Shown: positions 16,961 to 26,287, numbered from the stretch's first letter. The stretch is DNA of 64,000 nt from Accumulibacter sp964420975 (GCA_964420975.1 CAYQVH010000008.1:1-64000); one strand, 5' to 3'. Numbers and translations are program-made. Notes: generated by a model from the sequence alone, not told the origin.

Positions 16961-16998
16961 AAAAAAAAGCGCGGAACCACGTTCCGCGCTTTTGGTGA
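16961..16998 (-). terminator. intrinsic terminator after the 6S RNA
   Basis: A nine-base-pair stem (agcgcggaac / gttccgcgct, three-base loop) is flanked by eight A on the left and four T on the right. On the minus strand it is a strong terminator (run of eight T). On the plus strand the T-run is weaker. It insulates nap from the zapA region. Confidence 0.9.
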
Positions 16999-17039
16999 TT
17001 GTCCCCGCGAGTGCCGTCAGGCCGGCATCCTGAACCTGG

Positions 17040-17206
17040 ATTCAGTAGGGTCACTTTCCTCCCGCATCAGGCATGCTCGACATGAGGAGCACACACAACA
17101 GCAGTTTCGATGGTCGGCGACCGATGCCTTTGAGCATTGGTCCACGGAATCTATGACCTTAACAAACACCGCAGGGAACTCCTCGGGAGGTTGCGAGAAG
17201 ATCTAC
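17040..17206 (-). ncRNA. ssrS: 6S RNA (probable)
   Basis: This stretch directly follows zapA on the same strand and ends before a strong terminator, the usual location of ssrS in proteobacteria. On the minus strand it has the arms CCTCCCG (17190-17184) and CGGGAGG (17064-17058) that can close a long irregular hairpin, and a 5' strand CCCTGCGGTGTTTGTTAAGG that resembles the E. coli 6S pattern around its central bubble. A -10-like TATTCT at 17218-17213 would start transcription near 17206. 6S RNA binds the sigma-70 RNA polymerase holoenzyme in stationary phase. The ends are estimates, and a covariance-model search would settle identity. Confidence 0.72.
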
Positions 17207-17219
17207 CTATCCAGAATAC

Positions 17220-17582
17220 TCACTTCTCACCCTGGGGCGGTTTGAGAACCGCCACCAGTGCTTCCTCCATGCAGGAAATTCTACGCCTAAGCGTGTCGAT
17301 GTCCACTCCCATCGCAGATTCAATTTTTCGATCTGTGTCGAGATTCCTCTGATTTGAGATCAGATGTTCGTGCGCGATGTTCAAGGCGGCCATAACGGCG
17401 ATTCGCTCGGAGAGATTGCTGCGCGTCTTCTCGGCGATACCGCGCATCTTCTCGTCGACGTAGGCGGCGGCGTTGGCCAGCGCCGATTGTTCCTGCGGTG
17501 GGCAGGCGACGCGATACTCCTTGCCGAGCAGTGTGATGTCGAGGAAGCTCGCTTCGTTGGGCATCGCAGCAGGGTTGCTCAC
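17220..17582 (-). CDS. zapA: cell division protein ZapA
   Basis: A 120-residue FtsZ-ring stabiliser. Seen: the N-terminal segment LDITLLGKEYRVACPPQEQSAL (part) and the following ANAAAYVDEKMRGIAE, typical of ZapA, then a long coiled-coil helix that mediates dimer and tetramer formation. The GTG at 17582 overlaps the stop of the zapB-like gene in GTGA, favouring this start; an ATG at 17564 would remove six residues and is also possible. The 6S RNA follows directly. The zapB-like / zapA / ssrS order is a common proteobacterial arrangement. Confidence 0.93.
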   Translation of the reverse strand: MSNPAAMPNEASFLDITLLGKEYRVACPPQEQSALANAAAYVDEKMRGIAEKTRSNLSERIAVMAALNIAHEHLISNQRNLDTDRKIESAMGVDIDTLRRRISCMEEALVAVLKPPQGEK

Positions 17583-17779
17583 GGTTTTCCGGCGGGCAGT
17601 TGCAAGGCGAGCTGTTCGATCCGGGTGCAGGCGACTCGCATCCGTTCAGCGAGTTGGTCGCGAACGGCATCGGCGGCGTCGAGCCGCTGGCGAAGTCCTT
17701 CGTTCTCTGCGCGCAAGGCCTGACAAAGCGATACCACCTCGGCGATTCGGTTCTCGAGCGCGTCAAGTTCTGGGAGCAT
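17579..17779 (-). CDS. small coiled-coil protein, ZapB-like (TIGR02449 type)
   Basis: A 66-residue protein, nearly all predicted coiled coil, with heptad-like Leu/Ile/Val spacing (LENRIAEVVSLCQALRAENE). Proteins of this sort, encoded directly before zapA in many beta- and gammaproteobacteria, are annotated as ZapB-like or TIGR02449 and are presumed to act at the division ring. It overlaps zapA by four bases. The ATG at 17779 follows no strong ribosome binding site. Function is inferred from position and shape only. Confidence 0.75.
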   Translation of the reverse strand: MLPELDALENRIAEVVSLCQALRAENEGLRQRLDAADAVRDQLAERMRVACTRIEQLALQLPAGKP

Positions 17780-17943
17780 GGGCCGGACTATAGAGGTAAC
17801 AAGTTCGCCTGGTCAAGGCGTAAGAGGCGGTTCTCAACGTGGTTTATCGTCTTCGAGAGTTTTTCCAACCTGTACATCGTCGCCTGTTCAAGGCGCGCTA
17901 TAATCGCCCGCTTCGCGTTCACCAGGGCGCGGAGAAGACGGTG

Positions 17944-18125
17944 CGAGGTGCCGTGCTGCGCATTCAGGCAGTGCGGTGAAACGGGAAACAGGTGCGTGTT
18001 ACCAAGACACTAGGCCTGTGCTGCCCCCGCAACGGTAAGCGAGTGTGGGTGTGTCCAAATGCCACTGGGTCAAGGCCTGGGAAGGCGACACATCAAGACT
18101 CGTCAGCCCGGATACCGGCCAGCGC
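17944..18125 (+). promoter_or_regulatory. cobalamin riboswitch
   Basis: The segment carries the B12-box landmarks in order: an acgggaaacaggtg stretch (17981-17994), the nearly invariant ctgcccccgcaacggtaagcg core (18021-18041, quoted here only for landmarking as CTGCCCCCGC and AACGGTAAG), and the distal agcccggataccggcc (18105-18120). These match the adenosylcobalamin-binding element. It ends about 140 bases before btuB. By family, B12 binding lowers expression of the following btuBCD genes. Whether control is on transcription or translation cannot be told; I see no obvious terminator between it and btuB. Confidence 0.94.
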
Positions 18126-18265
18126 ACACGATAGGGCGGAAGTACCGCGGGGAGGCGGGCACCGGACGCTTGGCGTCTGAACCTCTTGTACCCCAGCAGT
18201 CGTTCCGCATTCGAAGCCCACCGGGTTGCGGGGACGCTTGCCGGTTGTCAAGGGAGACCTTCATC

Positions 18266-20137
18266 ATGAATCAAGCACACAGGCGCCAACGCCGGGTCGT
18301 GAGGACGACTGCCGCGTTGCTCGCCGTTTGTTCGCCCGTATTGCTGGCGGGCGAGTTGACCAACGATCCGATCGTCGTGACCGCGACGCGTCAGCCGACC
18401 CGTAGCAATGAACTCAACAGTGACGTATCGGTCATCACGCGCGAGGAGATTGAGCAGGCCGGAGAGACGACGCTGGCGCAGCTGCTGGCGCGGCAGCCGG
18501 GAATACAGTACGTCGCCAACGGGGGCGCGGGAACCAACGCCAGCGTCTTCATCCGCGGAGCGGCGAGCAACCAGTCAATCCTCCTCATCGACGGTCAGCG
18601 AATCGGCTCGGCGACTACCGGCAGCGCGGCGCTGTCGCGCATTCCGCTCGATCAGATCGAACGTATCGAGATTCTGCGCGGCCCTGCGTCATCCCTTTAC
18701 GGTGCCGATGCGATTGGCGGCGTGATCCAGATTTTTACCCGCCGCGGCGACGGTCCGACGCGCCTTAACGCCAGCGCCGGTTACGGGTCGTATCACACCA
18801 GCGATACGACGGCTGGCGTTTCAGGGGGCAACGAATGGGTTTCCTACAGCGTGCAGGCGGGGTACCTGAATACTGACAGCTTCAATGCCATCAATAACAA
18901 GCAGAGCCCCTTCTTCAACCGGGATCGCGATGGTTACTGGAACCGCAATCTAAGCGCCAGTGTCGTCGTTACTCCGGCGAAAGGCCAGGAGTTTGGCGCC
19001 AGCGCGCTGGTCAGTAATGGCACCAACCGGTACGACGGCAATGATTTCACACCCAATGGTGCTGACAAGAACTACACCGGGGAACAGACGGTCGGCACTT
19101 ACTCTGTCTACACGCGCAATCGGATCGGACAGAGCTGGACCAGCACCTTGCGCCTCGGACGAAGCACCGACGACGCCAAGGACTCCATCGGCAGCACGCG
19201 CGACGCGAGCTTTCGCACCGACATGAACCTGCTTACCTGGCAGAACGACATCAAGCTGCCGATTGGTGAAGCGTTGTTGGCGGCCGAGTACAACCGGCAG
19301 AAGGTGTCGGGTACGGTGGACTATACCGTCGGCGAACGGACGATTCGTTCGCTGCTCGGCGGCTGGAACGCAACCATCGGCCAGCACCGGGTGCAGGCCA
19401 ATCTGCGCCGGGATGACAATTCGCAGTTTGGCGGTGAGAACACCGGCTCGATCTCGTACGGCTACCAGTTTACCCCCGAGTGGCGCGCACACGCTGCCTA
19501 CGGTACGGCCTTTCGAGCGCCGACGTTCAATGAACTGTACTTTCCTCCGAGCGCCTTCTTTGCTGGCGGTAATCCGGATTTGAAGCCGGAGCGGGCGAAG
19601 AACACCGAGTTCGGCGTCAATTGGGAAAGGGCGGGTCAGCGGCTGGGGGCGGTACTTTATTACAACTCGGTGTCCGACCTGATCGAGTTCCGGCCGCCGA
19701 CCTTTGCTCCGGTCAACGTCAGCGAGGCCCTGCTGCGTGGGGCGACGCTGACCTGGGACGGCCGTTTCCCGGGCTGGTCGGCGGGCGTTGCGGTTGACCT
19801 TCTCGATCCCGAGAACCAGGAGGACGGACCGAACAAAGGGAACCAGCTCGCTCGGCGGGCTCGTCAGCAGGTCAGCAGCTACGTGACGCGCTCCTTGGGC
19901 GACTGGGAACTGCGTGCAGAGTGGCAAGTGGTCGGCAAGCGTTACGACGACCCCGCGAATCGCGTCTCGCTGGGCGGCTACGGCCTGATCAATCTCTATG
20001 CCGACTATCGTCTGCAACGCGAGTGGACGCTCTTCGTGCGTGCCAACAATATTTTCGACAAGGAGTACGAAACCATCAACGACTACGCGACCGCTGGCGC
20101 CAACGTTTTTGCGGGTGTCCGCTACGCGCCGAAGTAA
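18266..20137 (+). CDS. btuB: TonB-dependent vitamin B12 receptor BtuB
   Basis: A 623-residue outer-membrane receptor for cobalamins. Seen: a signal peptide (about residues 1-28), a TonB box-like DPIVVTATR (about residues 33-41), the plug domain with LAQLLARQPGIQ and RIEILRGPASSLYGADAIGGVI (part), and a beta-barrel ending in the aromatic-type C-terminus GVRYAPK. The ATG at 18266 follows AGGGAGACC; the frame is open farther upstream, but that part lies in the riboswitch. Size is close to E. coli BtuB. The cobalamin riboswitch just upstream and btuC/btuD just downstream make B12 the likely substrate. Confidence 0.93.
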   Translation: MNQAHRRQRRVVRTTAALLAVCSPVLLAGELTNDPIVVTATRQPTRSNELNSDVSVITREEIEQAGETTLAQLLARQPGIQYVANGGAGTNASVFIRGAASNQSILLIDGQRIGSATTGSAALSRIPLDQIERIEILRGPASSLYGADAIGGVIQIFTRRGDGPTRLNASAGYGSYHTSDTTAGVSGGNEWVSYSVQAGYLNTDSFNAINNKQSPFFNRDRDGYWNRNLSASVVVTPAKGQEFGASALVSNGTNRYDGNDFTPNGADKNYTGEQTVGTYSVYTRNRIGQSWTSTLRLGRSTDDAKDSIGSTRDASFRTDMNLLTWQNDIKLPIGEALLAAEYNRQKVSGTVDYTVGERTIRSLLGGWNATIGQHRVQANLRRDDNSQFGGENTGSISYGYQFTPEWRAHAAYGTAFRAPTFNELYFPPSAFFAGGNPDLKPERAKNTEFGVNWERAGQRLGAVLYYNSVSDLIEFRPPTFAPVNVSEALLRGATLTWDGRFPGWSAGVAVDLLDPENQEDGPNKGNQLARRARQQVSSYVTRSLGDWELRAEWQVVGKRYDDPANRVSLGGYGLINLYADYRLQREWTLFVRANNIFDKEYETINDYATAGANVFAGVRYAPK

Positions 20138-20143
20138 GCGACC

Positions 20144-21127
20144 ATGCCCACCCGACGCCGGGCCCTGCTGATCGTCGTCGCCCTCGCCGGGCTGGCGCAG
20201 TTCAGCATCGCGCTGGCGTTAATGGTGGGCAGCGTTCACCTCTCCTGGTCAGAGGTGGTGTCAAGCCTGATCGGCGATGGCAGTGGGGTTTATGCAGACC
20301 TGGTGCGCAGCTTGCGTCTGCCGCGGGCGGCGACCGGCTTCGCCTGTGGCGGCTTGTTGGCGCTCGCTGGGGCCTTGCTCCAGGTCTTGCTGCGCAATCC
20401 GCTCGCCGATCCTTACGTTCTCGGCATTTCCGGCGGCGCCGGCATTGGCGCTTTGTTGGCGATCGTTGTCGGTTTCGAGGTCGCTGGAATCAATGCCGCG
20501 GCGTTTACCGGCGCGCTTGCCGCGATGCTTCTAGTCTTTGGGCTGGCGCAGGGCGACGGTGGCTGGAACCAGTCGCGCTTGCTGCTTACCGGCGTCATCA
20601 TTGCTGCCGGTTGCGGCGCGGTCGTGACACTGATCCTCGCCGTCGCGCCAGACGACCGTTTGCGGGGCATGTTGTTCTGGCTGATGGGTGATCTGTCGCA
20701 GGCGGGAGAGCCGCAGCTCGCCCTTGCCTTGATGGTCGTGGCCCTATTGGCGTCCTTGCCGTTCGCGCGTGAGCTCAACGTCTTGGCACGCGGCGTCGAC
20801 GTCGCACAAGCCCTCGGTGTCGAAGTTAGACGCTTGCGCCGTGGCGTCTATGTGATCGCCTCGTTGGCGACGGCAGCGGCGGTTACTCACGCCGGAACGG
20901 TTGGTTTTGTCGGTTTGGTGGTTCCGCATTTGGTCCGTCTTGCCGCGGGTAACGACCAGCGCGTGCTGCTTCCCGCCTCGATGCTGGCCGGTGGCAGCCT
21001 GCTGGTGATCGCCGATACGCTGGCGCGGACCGTCCTGGCACCGCAGCAGCTGCCAGTCGGGGTGCTGACGGCACTGCTCGGAGTGCCGGTTTTCCTCTTT
21101 CTGCTGTCGCGCACCGCGACGCGGTGA
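20144..21127 (+). CDS. btuC: cobalamin ABC transporter permease BtuC
   Basis: A 327-residue inner-membrane permease of the FecCD family, with about ten hydrophobic helices. Seen: the conserved LRLPRAATGFACGGLLALAG segment near residue 53 (part), NPLADPYVLGISGGAGIGAL near residue 85, and the C-terminal GLVVPHLVRLAAGNDQR region near residue 255 that contacts the ATPase. FecCD proteins can carry iron siderophores or B12; the riboswitch and btuB decide for B12. It starts six bases after btuB and ends seven before btuD. The periplasmic binding protein BtuF is not in this window. Confidence 0.92.
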   Translation: MPTRRRALLIVVALAGLAQFSIALALMVGSVHLSWSEVVSSLIGDGSGVYADLVRSLRLPRAATGFACGGLLALAGALLQVLLRNPLADPYVLGISGGAGIGALLAIVVGFEVAGINAAAFTGALAAMLLVFGLAQGDGGWNQSRLLLTGVIIAAGCGAVVTLILAVAPDDRLRGMLFWLMGDLSQAGEPQLALALMVVALLASLPFARELNVLARGVDVAQALGVEVRRLRRGVYVIASLATAAAVTHAGTVGFVGLVVPHLVRLAAGNDQRVLLPASMLAGGSLLVIADTLARTVLAPQQLPVGVLTALLGVPVFLFLLSRTATR

Positions 21128-21134
21128 TTCGCTG

Positions 21135-21914
21135 ATGAGCGACGCACCGCCTTTGCTCGCCACGTGCGCACTGCGCGTCGGCGTTTGCGGACGGACTTTC
21201 TGTCGCGATTTGTCGCTTACCGTCAATGCCGGTGAGTGCCTCGCCGTTCTGGGTCGCAACGGTGCCGGCAAGTCGACGCTGTTGTCGGTGCTCGCTGGCT
21301 TGCGCGAGCCTGACGAGGGACGGGTGCTGATCGACGGCGTCGACTACCGTCAGCTCGGTGCTCGATCAATCGCCCGGCTTCGCGGTTGGCTGCCGCAACA
21401 CCGTGCTGATTCGTTTTCGTCGACCGTACTCGAAACCGCGCTCCTCGGACGTCACCCGCATCTTCGGCGCTGGGACTGGGAATCGGCGACCGATGCGACG
21501 ATAGCGCGACAGGCGCTGGCGGCGGTCGGCCTCGCCGAGTTCGAGCGACGCGACGTCCAGACCTTGTCGGGTGGCGAGCGGCAGCGATTGGCGATCGCCG
21601 TGCTGTTGACGCAGCAGCCGCGCCTTTACCTGCTGGACGAACCGCTGGCCCACCTCGACCTCAATCATCAGCTGGCGGTACTCGACCTGCTGACCGGGCT
21701 TGCCGTCAAGCAGCATCTGGCTTTCGTGATGGTGCTGCACGAACCTGGACTTGCCGCAAGGTATTGCGACCGTTCGTTGCTCGTCTTTGGTGACGGCACG
21801 TGTGTGTATGGCGCGAGTGACGAAGTGATCAACTGTGATTCGCTCAGTCGACTTTACGGCTATCCGCTACGTGAGGTCGGCGACCGCGATCGGCGCTGGT
21901 TCATGCCGGTGTAG
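21135..21914 (+). CDS. btuD: cobalamin ABC transporter ATP-binding protein BtuD
   Basis: A 259-residue ABC ATPase. Seen: Walker A GRNGAGKST (about residues 40-48), signature LSGGERQR (about 141-148), Walker B RLYLLDEPLAHLD (about 158-170), and the switch His near residue 201 in MVLHEP. It completes the btuBCD unit under the cobalamin riboswitch. Its last 14 bases overlap, tail to tail, the end of the diguanylate cyclase gene on the other strand. Close relatives energise siderophore uptake, so the B12 assignment depends on the operon. Confidence 0.92.
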   Translation: MSDAPPLLATCALRVGVCGRTFCRDLSLTVNAGECLAVLGRNGAGKSTLLSVLAGLREPDEGRVLIDGVDYRQLGARSIARLRGWLPQHRADSFSSTVLETALLGRHPHLRRWDWESATDATIARQALAAVGLAEFERRDVQTLSGGERQRLAIAVLLTQQPRLYLLDEPLAHLDLNHQLAVLDLLTGLAVKQHLAFVMVLHEPGLAARYCDRSLLVFGDGTCVYGASDEVINCDSLSRLYGYPLREVGDRDRRWFMPV

Positions 21915-23658
21915 CGACGCCGCTTGCCGTGGCGGCGCACTGTCGGGCCTGTTTGCGCCGGTACATGTCGGCGTCGGAGCACTGGACGAGCGATTCGACG
22001 TCGTTTCCGTCTTCGGGAAACACGGCCAGACCGACCGTCGCCCCCGCCTGACCGCCCTGGACCGCGGATTCGAGCGCCAGCAGGGGTTCGGCCAGGAGCT
22101 GCTCCAGCTTGCCTCGTGCGCTTTCGGCGTCGTGGCGGTTGTGTACTGCGTCAAGCATGACCACGAACTCGTCGCCGGCGTACCGGGCGACGAGATCCCG
22201 GCTGCGCAGTCCGGCCAGCATCCGACGCGCCATTTCCTGCAGCACCTTGTCGCCCACGTCGTGGCCGAAGCGGTCGTTGATGTGCTTGAAGTCGTTGAGG
22301 TCGATGAAGAGAACGGCGAACGGACGCGTGCCTGGTTCTGACGCCTGTTGTTCAAGGCGGTCTTCGACCCGGCGCAGGAACGCTTCCCGGTTGGCGAGAC
22401 CGGTCAGGCGGTCGCTGAGCAGCTTTTCCTGCATGGCGCGAAAGCTTCTTGCGAGATCACCGATCTCGTCGCCGCGGTCGACGTCGAGCGCCGTGTCGAG
22501 GTTGCCACTTCCCACTTTGCGCGCGGCCAAGGCAAGCTGTTTCAGATCGCCAGCGACGACGGAGAGGACGCGGAAACCAACGACGATGGTCATCAGCGAC
22601 GCCAACAAGGCAAGAACGACGTTGCGATGAAAGCTCTGTGTGACCCCACCGAGAAAGTCGTCGCGTGGGACGGCAACGACGATCGTCCAGTCCAGTCCGG
22701 CTGCGTCCTGCAGGCGAGTAAAGGCGGCTCCGACTTGCTGACCGTCAGTCGTCGCGAACGTCGCCGTGCGCGGTGGCGTTGCGCCGTTGGCTTCGCGCAG
22801 CAGTTTCCGGATTTCGTGGTAGCTGGCGGCGACCAGTGGATCCTCGCTGTCGGCAACCTTGAGGCGAACGTTGCGGCCTGCGGCGTCCTTGCGCAAGTGA
22901 GGGCCGCGCGACACGCCAATCAGCGCACCGTCGGGTTCGACGACGTAGGCGATACCATTTTCGGTGAGTTTCAGGTGGTGCAAGAATTGGTTAACCTGTT
23001 GTAGCGAGAGGTCGGTGGCAACCACGCCCTGAAACTCGCCCTGCGCGTTGTTGACCCGGCGGGCTCGCGTTGCCACCAGCTCTTCGGTCTTGAAGTCGAT
23101 GTAGACCGACGTCCAGGTATGCAGCCGGGAACTCTGTCCGGACTTGAACCAGGGGCGCTCTCGGGGCTCAAAAATCTTGCTTTCCGTCTGCGGGTTGGTC
23201 AGTTCGCCGCTTATTCCCGTGAATCGGTAGAGCGTTCGTGGCCCGCTTCCCGAGGTCCGCAGACGCAGTTCGGCCTCATCTTCGGAATGCCGCCAGAGAC
23301 CGAAAAACTCGCCGTTGCGATCGCCGTAGTAGGCATAGTGGTTCGGATCCCGGTGTACCGACGTCGCCAGCCAGAAACGCGTACGCAAGCGGTCGAGGTC
23401 GTCCGCAATACGCGCCGGCGCCGCGACCCCGCTAGGAAACGCCGTTTCCAGCACGGCCCCTGAGCCGAACACGTGCCTCTCCGCGGCTTGTGCGATGCGA
23501 TAAACCATTTCCGAGAGCAACTGGTTCGACAAGGCGTTGACCGCCGCGTGGCCGGCCGAATACGACAGACCGCCGATGGCTGCGGCGAGCAGCAGAAGCA
23601 GAATGACGTACGGCACGGTGAGCATCTGCCGCAGGGTAAGGAGGCGAAGAAGCGTCAT
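21901..23658 (-). CDS. membrane diguanylate cyclase with Cache-type sensor
   Basis: A 585-residue sensor enzyme. Seen: one transmembrane helix (about residues 15-37), an extracytoplasmic region of about 260 residues that looks like a dCache domain, a second helix (about 310-330), a HAMP-like linker, and a C-terminal GGDEF domain. The active-site motif is AGDEF (about residue 494), a permitted variant, and an RSRD inhibitory-site motif lies five residues before it. This predicts cyclic-di-GMP synthesis with product inhibition. The start is uncertain: ATG at 23658 places the first helix near the N-terminus, while the frame is open back to 23766. The ligand is unknown. Confidence 0.85.
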   Translation of the reverse strand: MTLLRLLTLRQMLTVPYVILLLLLAAAIGGLSYSAGHAAVNALSNQLLSEMVYRIAQAAERHVFGSGAVLETAFPSGVAAPARIADDLDRLRTRFWLATSVHRDPNHYAYYGDRNGEFFGLWRHSEDEAELRLRTSGSGPRTLYRFTGISGELTNPQTESKIFEPRERPWFKSGQSSRLHTWTSVYIDFKTEELVATRARRVNNAQGEFQGVVATDLSLQQVNQFLHHLKLTENGIAYVVEPDGALIGVSRGPHLRKDAAGRNVRLKVADSEDPLVAASYHEIRKLLREANGATPPRTATFATTDGQQVGAAFTRLQDAAGLDWTIVVAVPRDDFLGGVTQSFHRNVVLALLASLMTIVVGFRVLSVVAGDLKQLALAARKVGSGNLDTALDVDRGDEIGDLARSFRAMQEKLLSDRLTGLANREAFLRRVEDRLEQQASEPGTRPFAVLFIDLNDFKHINDRFGHDVGDKVLQEMARRMLAGLRSRDLVARYAGDEFVVMLDAVHNRHDAESARGKLEQLLAEPLLALESAVQGGQAGATVGLAVFPEDGNDVESLVQCSDADMYRRKQARQCAATASGVATPA

Positions 23659-23879
23659 CGGTCGGCGGGGTTGAAAAAAAGAAGGGGACGAAACCGCTTG
23701 CCGGCAGGGGATTTTGAGACCCCGCCAAGTGTGCCGGCAACACCCTCTGGTTGGCGATAAAGCCACGATGCTACCGGCGTCTGGTCGCAGCGGCGGTGCA
23801 AGATGTCACGTCGTCAGGTTCCTGCCTGCCTGACCGGCGGGTGCCAGGCGACGGTAGTCGCCGGTTGGCTCGTTGCTCG

Positions 23880-24302
23880 TCAGCTATCAGGCGCCGCCAA
23901 GCGCTCGCTGGCGGCCTTGACGCTGGGCACATAGGCAAAGTCGGCGATCAGAATATGGTTGTAAAACCATCCATTAATCAGAAACTTGACCTCTTCGGCG
24001 ATCTCGTCCAGGGTCATTTGCTTGGCATTTTCGAGCAGTTCGAAAAGCATCCGGCGAAACTCTGCGTGCAGCCGCTTGTGGCCCTCGAGTCCAGGGTAGC
24101 CGCAGGCCGCCATCATTTCCTCTTCCTCGCGCAGATGCACCTTGACGTAGTCGGTCAGCATCGCCAGCGACTTGAGGACGCGGATATGCTCACCATTGCC
24201 ATTGAAGGTCGCAGCGAGTTCAAACAATTGCCGGTGTTGAGCGTCGATGATCGGCAGACCGACCTCGATCGCCGTCGACCATTCTGCCAACTCAAACTTC
24301 AT
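23880..24302 (-). CDS. bacteriohemerythrin
   Basis: A 140-residue single-domain hemerythrin, a non-heme di-iron oxygen-binding protein. Seen: all seven expected metal ligands, His23 (DAQHRQLF), His56 and Glu60 (HLREEE), His75 and His79 (HKRLH), His116 and Asp121 (HILIAD). The ATG at 24302 follows GGAGGAGGTG, an excellent ribosome binding site; an upstream start would add residues foreign to the family. Proteins of this kind store or deliver oxygen, or sense it. It lies between a diguanylate cyclase and an ABC-F ATPase on the same strand, with 41 bases to the latter, and may be cotranscribed with it. Confidence 0.94.
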   Translation of the reverse strand: MKFELAEWSTAIEVGLPIIDAQHRQLFELAATFNGNGEHIRVLKSLAMLTDYVKVHLREEEEMMAACGYPGLEGHKRLHAEFRRMLFELLENAKQMTLDEIAEEVKFLINGWFYNHILIADFAYVPSVKAASERLAAPDS

Positions 24303-24343
24303 CACCTCCTCCGTTGGTTGCCCGCCTCGATCGGCCCATTTTC

Positions 24344-26287
24344 TCACGACGCGAGTCGGCGGCTTGCCGCCTCGATCTGATCGACGATCTCGAGCCACTG
24401 GTCTTCGAGGGCGGATGCCTCGTCCGTGATCGCCTGCAGTCGTCTGCCGATCACCGCCAAGCCGGCGGGCGGGTGTGGGTCGAGAAGACTCGCCTCCAGC
24501 AGCCGTTGCTCGCGCTGCAACTCGCCGAGCGCGTGATCGATATGTTCTTGGTGGCGTTTCAAGGCCTGCAGGTTCCCGCTGGCGCGTTTTCTGGCTGCCA
24601 GCGGCGAGCGATCGTCACGCACCGGGTTCGCCCGCGTCGCCTGCCGGGAGAGGTCGCGTTTGCGCCGCGCTTCGTCAAGCAAGTAGCGCTGGTAGTCGTC
24701 GAGGTCACCGGAAAAATCCTGCACGCTGCCGTTGGCGACCAGCCAGAAGTCGTCGCACACCGCGCGCAGCAGCGCGCGGTCATGGCTGACGACGACCACG
24801 GTTCCCTCGAACTCGTTGAGGGCAATCGTCAGCGCCTCGCGCGTCGTCAGGTCGAGATGGTTGGTCGGTTCATCGAGCAGGAGCAGATTGGGGCGTTGCC
24901 AGACGAGCAGAGCGAGAACAACGCGCGCTTTTTCGCCGCCGCTCATCGTTCCGACCGCTTGTCGGACCTTTTCGCCGCCGAAGTTGAAACTGCCGAGAAA
25001 GGTCCGCAGGTCTTGTTCGCGCTCGCTTGGTCCGTGTTCGGTGGTCTCCCGCGCCAGCCGCTGCAGATGCTGCAAAGGGGTTTCCTGCGGCCGCAAGACC
25101 TCAAGTTCCTGTTGTGCGAAGTAGCCGACGCGCAGTCCACGGGCGGTACGAAGACTGCCGCCGACACAGGCGAGTACTCCGGCAATTGTTTTCACCAGCG
25201 TCGATTTGCCCTGGCCGTTGGCGCCGAGAATGCCGATTCGTTGTCCAGGTAGCAGTGACCGACGTACCCGATTCAGGATCACGGTTGCCGGCGCGTTCGC
25301 TGGCGCGTCGCGAGCGGGCGGGTAGCCGAAAGCTGCGTCGTCGATCGCCAGCATCGGGTTGGGCAGATGCGTCGGTGGCTTGAACTCGAAGCTGAAGTCG
25401 GAACTGGTTAGCACCGGCGCCAGACGTTCGATCCGCTCGAGCGCCTTGACCCGGCTCTGCGCCTGCCGAGCCTTGGTCGCCTTCGCCTTGAAGCGGTTGA
25501 TGAACGACTGCAGGCGAGCGATCCGGTCCTGCTGGCGAAGATAAGCGCTCTGCTGCAGTTCGATCTGCTGCGCGCGCTGTTCCTCGAAGGCACTGTAGTT
25601 GCCTTGGTAGCGGTTCAGCTTTCCCCCCTCGAGGTGCACCGTGGTCGAACAGACGGCGTCGAGAAACTCGCGGTCATGACTGATCACCAGCAACGTTCCG
25701 GAGTAGCGCTTGAGCCAGGATTCAAGCCAGACGAGCGCGTCAAGGTCGAGATGGTTGGTCGGCTCATCGAGCAGCAGCAGGTCGGACGGACAAATCAGCG
25801 TCCGCGCGAGCTGAAGGCGCATGCGCCAGCCGCCCGAGAAGCTGTCTACCGGTTGTTCCAGTTCGTCGACCCGGAATCCGAGGCCGAGAAGCAAGGATTG
25901 CGCTCTCGCTCGCGCGTCGTGCGCGCCAGCGTCGTCGAGCAGCATGTGCGCGTACGCCAGGCGCTCGCCGTCGGCATCGACTTCGGCCAAGCGAAGCGCG
26001 TCTTGTGCGGCGATCAGCGCGACGTCGCCAGCGAGCACGAAATCGGTGGCGCTGTCCGAGGTCGACGGCGTTTCCTGGGCGACCTGCGCCAAGCGCCACA
26101 TGGGGGGGCGAAGGAACTCACCCGCGTCCTCGTGGAAACTACCGTCGAGCAGGGCGAACAGGCTCGTCTTGCCGGCTCCGTTTCGGCCGACGAGAGCGAC
26201 CTTCTCCCCGCCATGAATGGTCAGCGACGCGCGGTCAAGGAGAACGTGGTTGCCGCGGCGGAGGGTAATGCCGTTGAGCGTGATCAT
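24344..26287 (-). CDS. ABC-F family ATPase (YheS/Uup type)
   Basis: A 647-residue soluble protein with two ABC ATPase domains and no membrane segments. Seen: first Walker A GRNGAGKTS (about residues 37-45), signature FSGGWRMRL (about 150), the linker helices near 240-295, second Walker A GANGQGKST (about 355), and signature MSGGEKARV (about 445). The C-terminal 110 residues are charged and probably coiled coil. ABC-F proteins bind the ribosome E site and modulate translation. The C-terminal extension and length suggest the YheS subgroup rather than EttA. It is 76 bases downstream of purU on the same strand. Confidence 0.93.
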   Translation of the reverse strand: MITLNGITLRRGNHVLLDRASLTIHGGEKVALVGRNGAGKTSLFALLDGSFHEDAGEFLRPPMWRLAQVAQETPSTSDSATDFVLAGDVALIAAQDALRLAEVDADGERLAYAHMLLDDAGAHDARARAQSLLLGLGFRVDELEQPVDSFSGGWRMRLQLARTLICPSDLLLLDEPTNHLDLDALVWLESWLKRYSGTLLVISHDREFLDAVCSTTVHLEGGKLNRYQGNYSAFEEQRAQQIELQQSAYLRQQDRIARLQSFINRFKAKATKARQAQSRVKALERIERLAPVLTSSDFSFEFKPPTHLPNPMLAIDDAAFGYPPARDAPANAPATVILNRVRRSLLPGQRIGILGANGQGKSTLVKTIAGVLACVGGSLRTARGLRVGYFAQQELEVLRPQETPLQHLQRLARETTEHGPSEREQDLRTFLGSFNFGGEKVRQAVGTMSGGEKARVVLALLVWQRPNLLLLDEPTNHLDLTTREALTIALNEFEGTVVVVSHDRALLRAVCDDFWLVANGSVQDFSGDLDDYQRYLLDEARRKRDLSRQATRANPVRDDRSPLAARKRASGNLQALKRHQEHIDHALGELQREQRLLEASLLDPHPPAGLAVIGRRLQAITDEASALEDQWLEIVDQIEAASRRLAS

